From positions 1,735 to 65,734 of the forward strand of contig NMRA01001019.1 in assembly GCA_002633005.1 (NCBI GenBank): a stretch of 64,000 bases of DNA, read 5' to 3'. Numbering within the stretch: position 1 is the first letter of the stretch; every line of letters starts with the position of its first letter. Below are positions 56,001-64,000 of this stretch, piece after piece. The position numbers and the translations under genes are program-made. Source of the stretch: Phoronis australis. Its lineage: Eukaryota; Phoronida; Phoronidae. The notes under the pieces are model-generated. The model saw only the letters and a list, made by a program, of their open reading frames with translations. It did no database searches and was not told where the DNA came from.

Positions 56001-59000
56001 CAAATAAATCATATTAATGCTGTGTGACAGTATTAATTACAAGCAAGGGTATGTTTGCCTGTTATTCATGTAATTTCAAAGATAGTATACAATATGAACC
56101 GAGACGATCAACAGCGTGTTGTTGTACGAGCTAGAAATACAGCTTTGTTTGTTATTGCACTCCATTCAAATGTAAATTTATACATGTAATTAAATACGAA
56201 CTTTGTCATACAAGTACTATTAGGGTATAGGTAAATCCCAACTGTTATTTTTACTTAAAAATTTTTCATTAATTTAGGTGAGAATGTTAGAGTTCATGTT
56301 CGCCGACGCCATTCAACGAGGTTGTAGCCATGTGATGGCTAGTGGTTATGAGAAGTCCAACGCTTGCAGGGCGACTGCTGTTATCGCGGCACAACTAGGA
56401 CTAAGCTGCCATTTGTTTCTGAGGTCAAAGGCAACCGTAAGAAAGGATAACATTTGGATTTCCATTTTCTAAAAATGCACTTATTGCAAAGCGGGGGACC
56501 ATGAAAATAAGCACTGGATTCAAAAGAGATCGACAGGATTTATCATCCAAGGTCTTCGTCTGCTTTGTCCTAGGATACTTCCTTCAGGAAAAAAAGTCAA
56601 TTAAACAGCTCAGTCATTGACCGGCAAAAAATCTAAAGCTTCATAAGTTCAAGGATTTTAATCACTTCGTTAATATGTCTAAAAACGTTTCCCTAGTGTT
56701 TAAGGAATGTTACTTTAAAATTTGCATGGGGTTGGGTCGATCCTAGGGTTAATGGCGACCGTGACAAAACTTTTAATATTAAAAACAGAATTAAAGGGGA
56801 AAGCAACCATTTTAGAGTTATTTTGGTTAAATTACGATTTTCTGGTCATCCTGAATAAATGTCGAAGTTAATTAAATTCCCCCATATTGTCATTAACCAT
56901 GCAAGCGTCACTCCGCAGGCAATACTTAAAAGTAGGGTATCGCATCTTGATAACCCATTTCGTCCACTGAATATCTGGCATAAAACTGGTTCGCAAAATG
57001 CAGGAAACTGTTAGTGACTATTGCCGCTACGAAAATGATGTTCGCAACCCGAATCGCTCCTTGACTAGTTTTGATTGAGCGAAGATTCATTGTGGAAATC
57101 TATTTTTCAAAAATGTCCACAATTATTTGCCTTTGACGAATACTCTCGTTCATGCTGAAGCTGTGCTGGTTGCCGGCTTATTGCGATGCTGTTACTGTTA
57201 TACACGTACGGGTGACGCCCGATTTACAGCAACAGTAACATAATGATCCGTGTAGACAATGCGTATACAATCTCCCCTGTGATATTTACCTACGTTGTCG
57301 TGTCAACTTGAGTTCATTGCTTCTCTACGTTCTCTGTAATGACTTGTACGTAACGTAAATTTTGGTCATGTTTACCTCTTATTTCTTAAATGTTACCAGG
57401 CAAAAATATCGCGATTGGTGATTCCGTTAGCTTTGATTCAACAATAAACTGACGGGGATTCCTTAGTATTCATAGCGAGAGTTTGTGAAACAAAAATTGG
57501 GGTAGAGGGCCGTAAAATGGTCGTTGTTTGACGTCATTGGCTAACTGCTTAAATCATTTTATTTTATTTAGCGGATTACCAAATTAAATATATTGATTTG
57601 GCGTCCAGTTTCTCATATTTTGACGGTTGATTTTAGAGCGCGACATGATCAAATTTCGCGCTGACGTCATACTATGCGATATACAATCCCAAGTGCAAGA
57701 ATTATGTGAGACTTATGCAAACGGCAAATATGACTTTATAAAACTAGTAACTATGATTCACGTCAACTAAGCTCATTTCACAATTCTAATAACTATAACA
57801 AAAATATTAGTAACCGAGTAACAAAACTTACGGAAAGAAGCAGTTTCGCGCGCAAACGCTGTGGACCATAAACAAGTACGTGTCTTAGCCACGTCTGACT
57901 GATTGGAGCGTGGTGGTGTGAACGAAGAGCATGCGCCCGCTAACAAACAGATGGTGATTTCGAAGCCTTGCAATTTCATGATTTTTTTATTTTTAGACCA
58001 CAAACGGCAATACCGCAGTTAAACAGTTTAAATGCTTTAAAACAAGAATTGCGAAATTTGTTTATTTAAAAAATCTGAACTCAGCGAGGATGACTAATAA
58101 ATGATGTTCAGAGTATTGTCATATATCGGTATGAAGCAGACGTTTGAGTTACGCGTCACGACCACAGAAATTATGTATCTGTTCGCCATAGGGGCAAAAA
58201 GTACGTAAAGCATGTGAGATTCTAAAATCAAGGGCATTTTTAGTGGCAACTTGACGAGTTGAGAAGTTGCAGCCAAGTCGGAATCCCGCAGAATGCGATC
58301 TGGGTCGTGGGATGTTGCCACGCTAGATGCAAAAAGCGACCTGGCCAAAGCAGCAGAGCTGTTGAAGGCTGATTATACTTCAGAAATCAAGGAAAATGCT
58401 TGTTTTCAGAGGCAAAAACAAAATATTCTTCTAGGCGGAAGGCGAGAAACCCCCCCTCCCGACGTCCCCCATTCGGCGCTATGCGCTTCTTCAATCACGC
58501 TACGAGACATAATGTTGTGCAATCCTTATGATATCCTAGATCCGCCAATGCGAAGTGCATATAAGCAATGATGAAGGGGAATGATTCGGGCCGTGAACGT
58601 CACTCCCAGGGTGACCCTTGTGGAAGTAATTAGAGCATAGATAAATTTAGTTAACTAGGAAAGATAACCAAAAAATCGTAATTTTAAAAAATGACACTAA
58701 AAACGGTTGCCTTCCCTTCAACCTAGTGTGTTATCTAATTTGGTGTTGACGATTTTCTTGACGTTCTAGAGAGTCTGTAAGAGGTTTTAGTTCTCGTTTC
58801 CTAGCAACAGTCAGAAATTCGCATAATGCATACTACTTACTTTGCATACGCTCTCAACTGACAAATAATTATTCATTTTAGTGTGAACAAGATTTGTCTG
58901 ACAGGGGTAACCTGCTATTAAGCAGGATGTGTGGCGCGCATGTGTACCTCATGCCGGAGAATTCGTCGTTCGTAGAAGATATGAAGCCAAAAATGGAACT

Positions 59001-60827
59001 ACTTGCGAAGACCATAGAGTAAGTAAACTCTGACATTCCTTGTGATGCTAGAAAACTACGCCGTAGACAGTTTTGTGCTTGTAAACAACTTCAGTAACCG
59101 TTCGCCATCACGCCTCACGCGCCACCTTATGTTAGCTGGAGTAAGTTGTTGACCAGAAATCAAACTCAAGACGTTTTGTTTTATATCATTTCCGCTACAA
59201 AATTAGATTAAAGCTCTTCCATTGATTAGAAGTGATATTTGGTGTTGGGAAGAATTCTCTTGACTTTTCGTTGTTACTACAGACTAGGTGTCCGTTTCAG
59301 GAAACTGACCTAAATTCGTTTTTAAGTATAAGATTTGTCTCAACTTCCAAACTTTGATACTTCCTTATCCGGCAAGTTATTCACAATTTAGACAAAACTT
59401 AAGTCAAAAATTTAAATCAAACTTAAATTCTTTTCCCTGAAACAGACTTGAGGCAAATTTAAGTTTTATCTTAAAATCGACTGAAATTTAAGTTTGTCTT
59501 TACTACGTAAGGACGTAAGGTTTCTCGTAACGGGCTCCTGGCTCAACCGAACCATTTTTTATACCCTGAGGCTCTAACAAACTTTCAATTCTTCCCAAAG
59601 ATAGCAATCGCATGTGCCCTATTTGGCAAAGTGGGTAAAAAGATCCGCCTCAGAGAAACAAACAGTCCGAAGAAACGAGACAAAAAATCCACTAAAAAGG
59701 CGCAGACGCACAGATCACAGACCTGAAGGTGGTACCCCGTATTTTTAGCCCTCCCGCTTTTTTGTGAGCAAAAGATCCACTTTGTCAGAGGTTCGAGCCC
59801 CCCCCCCATATTAAAGGCTGGGTGCGCGCATGGATCATGTCTAATCTGTGTAAGGATTGAGCCGAAGTAGTTTTAATGGCAAGAAGACTAGAATGCGAAT
59901 TCATGGCAGGTTCAGTAAAACGGGCCCCTTTGTGAGCCTCACGGTAGTAAAACACACCCCCTTGTGAATTTCATAATAACAGTGAATTCTCGTCAAATTT
60001 ATGCAGTTGCTCAATAGAGCACTCAAACTGCAGACATTTTCATATTAGTTAACTACTACATAAAATGAAGTTGGGCTTAGTTCAGCCGAAGCTCGTTCAT
60101 TGTAATAAAATAAGTATAAAATTTTTAAACTCTCTTTTGAAATACGGAGTTTTAAGTTTGAATTTCAATTTTCTGGTTGTGCACAAGGGAAGTGGACTCT
60201 ATTGTTGGATGCTGCTCAATTTCACATTTAATTCGTTTAGAAAAAAAGTTATAGTAAAAGAGCAATTACATGTACGTAGGTAAGCAACTTTTGAAATATA
60301 CCTCTCTTAGCGATGTCTGGTGGTACTCGTTTCTTCAAAGAGAAAAAAGAAGAAAAGTGTCTACAAGATTAGACTCATTGCCAATGTTCACTCGACGCAC
60401 TAAGTGTCTGTTGTAGTTCAGACACTGTTGTTCATCGGATATTTAAAATACGCGCTTGTACTGTAAAACGCTATCTTAATTAAAGAAGAATTGCGCTTAT
60501 TTTCTTTCAGAAACAGGACTGGCGAAAAGAGTTGTATATTTCCAGCGGGTTGTGTGCTTGCTAAACGTATGGCTGGCTACATATATGCCTTCCAGGAAAT
60601 GATGGAACAGGTATGAAGTTAATTTACATATTTGCAGTCATACCATTCTCAATGTAGCATTTCTAATCTCTCTGCTGCTGCTGCTGCTGCTGCTGCTCCT
60701 CCTCCTCCTGCTGCTGCTGCTGCTGCTGCTCCTCCTGCTGCTGCTGCTGCTGCTGCTCCTCCTGCTGCTGCTGCTGCTGCTCCTCCTCCTGCTGCTGCTG
60801 CTGCTGCTGCTGCTCCTCCTCCTCCTC

Positions 60828-60862
<35 letters not shown>

Positions 60863-61531
60863 NGCAACAAACAACTAAGATTAGCTTGAGTTAAAATTGG
60901 AGAAACGAAATATATTTCATGATTGCATTTGCCATGTCAACGTCCAAATTTGTTTATAACACCAGCCTCAGCTATGTGCAGACTAAGGCAAACGATCAAA
61001 ACACCTCTCCTCGAGAAATCTACAGAATGTCGAATATTCTTGTTGTGGACTTAAGAAAGGAAGCTAATACAATATGCATTTATTCCCTGACCCCGTAAAA
61101 AGTTCGAGATTTACGATCACATAAATGGAGTGTCAAAAAAGAATTCGAGCCAACACATTTTAAAGATATCGTGACAAAAAGGTAATATGACACGTCTGCT
61201 TTTCCCAATGCCTTTCAATATGCACATGCAGATGGGTATGAGTCACTGAGACTAATAAACGACTCGAGTTTTCTTTTCAGGTCCGTCAAAAATGTAGTTT
61301 AAAATTTCCCGATAGGGAATATGTCTGAGCCTGTCGAAGTCGTATCTACATGATCTGACTATACTAGAGGTTCTTGAGAATTTTACCAGATACTTAACTA
61401 ATGATATGTGTGTTGTGACATTACACGCAGGGTCTTCTGGAGGACTTCGATGACATCGTGGTCGCGGCTTCAAGTGGTACTACCGCGTGTGCTCTCGGAG
61501 TCGCTAACTACCTGACGGGATCAAGACTGAA
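49980..61531 (+). CDS. D-cysteine desulfhydrase / ACC deaminase-family enzyme, copy 2 (exons 1-6)
   Basis: Exons 49980-50063, 51074-51184, 56278-56436, 58882-59018, 60511-60610 and 61431-61531 have the same lengths and phases as copy 1 and contain no stop. They encode 231 residues ending in GSRLK, so the YTGK and HTGG part is missing, either beyond the window or in the assembly joins at 60863 and 63815. Kept: K65 of GNK, S-N of the substrate loop, S-S-G-T-T phosphate loop. Altered as in copy 1: E-K-S-N-A for Q-S-N-H, and P-A-G-C-V-L where relatives have P-V-G-G-S-N. Twenty-seven of 229 whole-codon residues differ from copy 1, ten of them in exon 5. It could be functional or a gene truncated at its 3' end. 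Confidence 0.85.
51074..51184 (+). CDS. Copy 2 exon 2 (PLP lysine)
   Basis: Acceptor ATTACAG, donor GTATTG. Thirty-seven codons ending in GNK with the Schiff-base lysine. It differs from copy 1 only at residue 41 (D). Confidence 0.92.
51185..52680 (+). other. Copy 2 intron 2, first part
   Basis: Paralogous to 5802-7220 of copy 1 with frequent substitutions and small indels. No gene. The frame 52096-52368 is an intron frame without recognisable domain. Confidence 0.45.
52681..55228. mobile_element. CGACC-rich TIR element split by a LINE fragment
   Basis: The left part (TGATTGTTCTGAAACATCC to about 53125) and right part (about 54999-55228, ending TTTTAGAACAATTT) together match 38511-39325. 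The break falls at the AGTAGAACAGG wording. This insertion is not at the position used in copy 1 intron 2, so the two introns were hit independently. Confidence 0.6.
53126..54998 (-). pseudogene. LINE reverse transcriptase C-terminal region, third family
   Basis: Minus frames in order: RAFMNDLTVTAVTHVQ (54969 down; the catalytic D-D box reads N-D), LRKSRLLMMRGG, IKSLGKWYDE, then VRETGVMTRLWSADTS, LRQGLGTSQF, WRMEPMRIQFLLRSVYDVLP, PVEVGCRGF-like residues and a W-L-W-x-R-R tail near 53380. I recognise this order from a widespread reverse transcriptase family of fish and marine invertebrates often labelled R2-like; the clade is uncertain. Many stops; no activity expected. Confidence 0.65.
55229..56277 (+). 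other. Copy 2 intron 2, last part
   Basis: Aligns with 7220-8104 and 11661-11886 of copy 1. At 56045-56060 it shows the uninterrupted target (GGTATGTTTGCCTGTTATTC) of the copy 1 element 8105-11660. No gene. Confidence 0.5.
56278..56436 (+). CDS. Copy 2 exon 3
   Basis: Fifty-three codons, phase 0, VRMLEFMFAD start. The substrate motif reads SGYEKSNACRAT. Six changes from copy 1 (V72M, M84V, I85M, I89Y, S94A, L112F), three of them within six residues of S92-N93. Confidence 0.92.
56795..58717. mobile_element. TTAA-type TIR element, about 1.9 kb, in copy 2 intron 3
   Basis: The left arm starts AGGGGAAAGCAACC after TTAA (56791-56794). The right arm reversed starts AGGGAAGGCAACCG with TCAA outside (58718-58721). 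Both arms continue with TTTTAG-GT-ATTTT and TTACGATTTT wording. The inner frame 58293-58571 (MRSGSWDVATLDAK, ADYTSEIKENACF) resembles the frame in 29515-30155. A separate end, TATCCTAGATCCGCC at about 58530, shows nested insertion. Confidence 0.45.
58882..59018 (+). CDS. Copy 2 exon 4
   Basis: Same length and phase (ends GA, donor GTAAGT) as copy 1. Changes cluster in the YLMPENSSFVEDM stretch (5 of 45). Confidence 0.9.
59285..59550. mobile_element. MITE shared with copy 1 intron 4
   Basis: Counterpart of 13330-13560, with GGTGTCCGTTTCAGGAAA at the left and CGTAACGGGCTCC at the right. An inner extra repeat of the TTTAAG wording makes it slightly longer. Confidence 0.45.
60511..60610 (+). CDS. 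Copy 2 exon 5
   Basis: Begins with the base completing the split glutamate, then NRTGEKSCIFPAGCVLAKRM to FQEMMEQ, donor GTATGA. It keeps P-x-G of the family P-V-G-G-S-N loop but not the following G-S-N. Confidence 0.88.
60672..60862. repeat. CTG/CTC microsatellite ending at an N
   Basis: Pure CTG runs alternate with CTC runs for 190 bases and stop at the N at 60863. Copy 1 has only a short TAGTGCTGCC at the same place (about 14480). The poly-Ala and poly-Ser frames across it are translations of the repeat. Confidence 0.92.
61431..61531 (+). CDS. Copy 2 exon 6 (PLP phosphate loop)
   Basis: Acceptor ACACGCAG, 33 codons plus two bases, donor GTACGT. GLLEDFDDIVVAASSGTTAC: two residues differ from copy 1 (A for T, A for G). 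It lies between two assembly joins, so its placement relative to exon 5 depends on the scaffold order. Confidence 0.9.
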
Positions 61532-61585
61532 GTACGTTCAAAAATAGTCTCTCGGTTTGTTTACTAGATGTTTGTTAGCAGATCT

Positions 61586-63636
61586 AGTCCAATCTTTTTA
61601 GGATCCAGAGGGCCCAACCTAGAAAAAAATTGCAACAGAAGTTTTTTTTGCATAAATAGCATCTTTAAACATCCCTTGTTGCTAGAAAAAAGTCTACCGA
61701 AATCGGAGTGGCGGAAGTCGGTTTTTCAAGATAGCGGGAAAATGGCCGCCAAAACCGGTGTTTATTGATTTCTGGCATGTTACTCTTACGTAAGAGCCGG
61801 AAATAAAACAATAAAGTTTGCCATTGATTATATACATTTTTATAACAGGCATACCAATCAAAAGATGCCAATTTTTCATAACATTTCTGTGCTTTTGTAA
61901 GTTAGGCGGTTGCAAATATCTGGACCTTACAGTTGGTCACTGATTGGAGAGAAAAAATCAAGGTGGCTGACAAAGTGGCCGCCAACTCACAAAACTCCCA
62001 ATTTACCACATGTACGTTCTGCAAACTTTGCTTGTAACCTGATAAGCGTTTACATGAAGACATATTCCCAATCTACAGTCAGGCTTAATTAGTTGATTGT
62101 TTATATAACTTGTTTTTAAGATTTAGATACTAAACGTGAACTTTTAATCACATTTTAGATTATTCAACATTAAAGTTGGTGTGTTTTTCACAAAAAGGCT
62201 TTAGTTAAATTTGCACAATAAATTTCACTCACTCAATTATTTTTTCTGCAAAATATATTCTCCTGAGGTATCAAAAATGATATTTGCTAGAAAAATATGT
62301 AATCCTGGTGGAATTATTGGATTATTCATTACACCAACCCTGAGTCAAATTGGGCAAGAAGTGACACTGCTTTCTGCTATTGGAGATATCATTAGTTGTT
62401 CCCAAGCAATGATTTCGTCTGCTGCTAACAAGAGTGGAAAATTTGGCTGCTGATTTCATCTGAATTTGATGAAAAGCAAATAAAATCGTGTAACAAAAAG
62501 TAAATCATTACATTTTTAAAGTTTAGCGTTCACAACTGGTTTAATGTGCATGACTTTTGTGAACAAAGGTAACTGACTTCATCGGGAATTAGTGCCATCA
62601 ATCCGAACGACAGTGATTTGCAGTCGCTTGTTGTTAGCCAGGCTTGGCGAATTTCATACTAAGATGAGCTTTCTGGGATGTTTTGGATACGTAATGTCAA
62701 GCACCTGACTTCAAGAACTTTTTAAGATAGTGTATGCATCAAACAATGTGATCCATATGTTAAATGGAAAAAGTGTAGATAGAGAAGTGAGGGGGCATAT
62801 CCTGGTAGACTGAATGCTATCATAAGAGCCAGAGCATTCAACATCCCACTTCCAAGCATTGACAGATCAAGTAACGCCAATCCAGAACCAATGACTTCAG
62901 AATTTGAAGAAAAACGGTCCGGTTCTTCAGAAATTCCAGGAGTCCTGAATATCACCAACGCAGAACATACAGATTTCGTGCCAAGAGATGGAGCAATTCA
63001 GTGCTCATACACAAACGGCTCGTCAGAATATACGGAGACAGATTTTTCAGACATCCCAACTGATCACATAACTAGATGTATACACTGGGACATGCAATGC
63101 ACAGGCAGTGTCTTCCGATTCTGAACCTTTGATTATAGTGGAATACCCTCACGAGATTTTACTTCTGGTTTCCGATATAGTGCCACTGGTATATTCAAAC
63201 ACGACTGAATCAGAGCCACTTATATACTTGATAATGATTTGAAAGCTGGTCTGAAGCTGTATGATGATCTTATTGATGGCATGACGTCTGTGTGCGGCGA
63301 TGTATGCTCGTCGGAGAGTCTTGTAGGAATCCGTAAAAATAGAAGCATATAAATCAGACTTGACCTTGCAAAGTGGAACCATTAGTCTTTGGCTACAGTA
63401 TAGGTAGATGGTTGACATCCTTCGACTTTTTCTGAAAGCTGAAATTACGTCAGATTGGGAACATCATGAGCAAATCTGGCAGCCATTTTGTCCGCCATCT
63501 TGAAAAACCAACTTCCGCCACTCCAATTCCGGTAGACTTTTTTCTCACACTAAGGGGTGTGAGAGGATACGATTTATGCAATAAAACCTTCTGTTGCAAT
63601 ATTTACCGGGTCATCCGTAGAATGACTGGATTGCAA
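61586..63636. mobile_element. TIR transposon, about 2.05 kb, long arms
   Basis: The left arm (61586-61755) and the reversed right arm (63480-63636) align over about 140 bases, sharing ATTGCAACAGAAG, AAAAAAGTCTACCG, GGAGTGGCGGAAG and TTTTTCAAGAT. Between them are plus frames 62211-62453 and 62891-63124 without a domain that I recognise. No transposase catalytic motif was found, so this is probably a non-autonomous or deleted copy. It lies just after exon 6 of copy 2. Confidence 0.6.
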
Positions 63637-63814
63637 TAGTGTGTTTCTTGGCGATCGTGTACCTGTGACAAGATCTCCTGAAGAAGGCTAGTTTACGCAG
63701 TACAAAAGTAGCCAAGTATACGCGATATGAATGTGACGGGACGTTCGTAACTTTACGCTTATTGTTATTCTTATTTAGTTGCAAATGTTCAGTTATTCTT
63801 ATGCTAATGTCTTT
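63637..63814. repeat. Fragment related to the intron 6 LINE 3' region
   Basis: GTGTTTCTTGGCGATCG with GATCTCCTGAAGAAGGC matches the wording at 18010-18060 and 22710-22765. The rest up to the N at 63815 shows nothing recognisable. Confidence 0.45.
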
Positions 63815-63815
63815 N

Positions 63816-63912
63816 TGTTGCTGCTGCTGTCAATGTTGCTGCTGCTGTCCATGTTTCTGCTGCTGTCAATGTTGCTGCTGCTGTCAATGTTGCTGCTGCT
63901 GTCAATGTTGCT
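63816..63912 (+). repeat. 18-base tandem repeat, about five units, after an N
   Basis: TGTTGCTGCTGCTGTCAA repeats with one altered unit (CCATGTTTC). The following bases GTATTCGTTGAATG match copy 1 intron 5 at 14506-14519, and the last repeat unit aligns with TGCTGCCAATATTACAG at 14482. This places the piece in intron 5, not after exon 6. Confidence 0.75.
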
Positions 63913-64000
63913 GGAGTGCCGTATTCGTTGAATGATCGCCTTAAATATGCATTGACTTGAATGCTTTATAAAACACAATTTACTGTATTGAAACTACATT

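Noticed and set aside
60632-60889. Poly-Ala, poly-Pro and poly-Ser open frames on both strands
   Set aside because: They translate a CTG/CTC microsatellite, include an N, and lie in an intron of copy 2.

Overview
The window is animal nuclear DNA, most likely from a marine invertebrate. The reasons are split genes with GT-AG introns of 0.8 to 11 kb, AT-rich introns, many fossil LINE and DNA transposons, and no bacterial-style gene packing. The species cannot be named from the sequence. Six isolated single N bases (10528, 21755, 43922, 47497, 60863, 63815) mark assembly joins. At several of them the sequence after the N repeats sequence already present, as expected from unmerged haplotypes.

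The only host gene recognised is a PLP-dependent enzyme of the D-cysteine desulfhydrase / ACC deaminase family, present as two tandem copies on the + strand. Copy 1 (4303-31757) is complete: nine exons, consistent splice phases, no internal stop, 371 residues. Copy 2 (49980 onward) has exons 1 to 6 at the same phases (49980-61531), and its last three exons are not in the window. The duplication includes about 1.4 kb of upstream DNA and the introns. Both copies keep the Schiff-base lysine (K65 of GNK), the S-S-G-T phosphate loop and, where visible, the YTGK and HTGG motifs. Both depart from the family at the Q-S-N-H and G-G-S-N active-site loops. Exon 5, which carries the second loop, is the most diverged exon between the copies.

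The rest is mobile DNA. 1-2.8 kb holds repeat fragments. 8.1-11.7 kb in intron 2 is a three-element nest: a CGACC-rich TIR element carrying two back-to-back TTAA elements, one with a broken THAP-domain frame. Intron 6 of copy 1 (15.4-26.8 kb) holds a decayed LINE twice, around the N at 21755. 31.8-38.5 kb is intergenic with short tandem repeats and small TIR elements. 39.8-49.4 kb is the duplicated upstream region of copy 2, enlarged by a LINE insertion and by a 5.1 kb TIR insertion whose empty site survives in copy 1. Copy 2 introns hold another LINE remnant (53.1-55.0 kb), two TIR elements (56.8-58.7 and 61.6-63.6 kb) and CTG-type microsatellites.

No rRNA, CRISPR, operon or complete autonomous transposon was found. 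Exon calls are strong. Transposon classes are inferred from ends, target duplications and short translated motifs.
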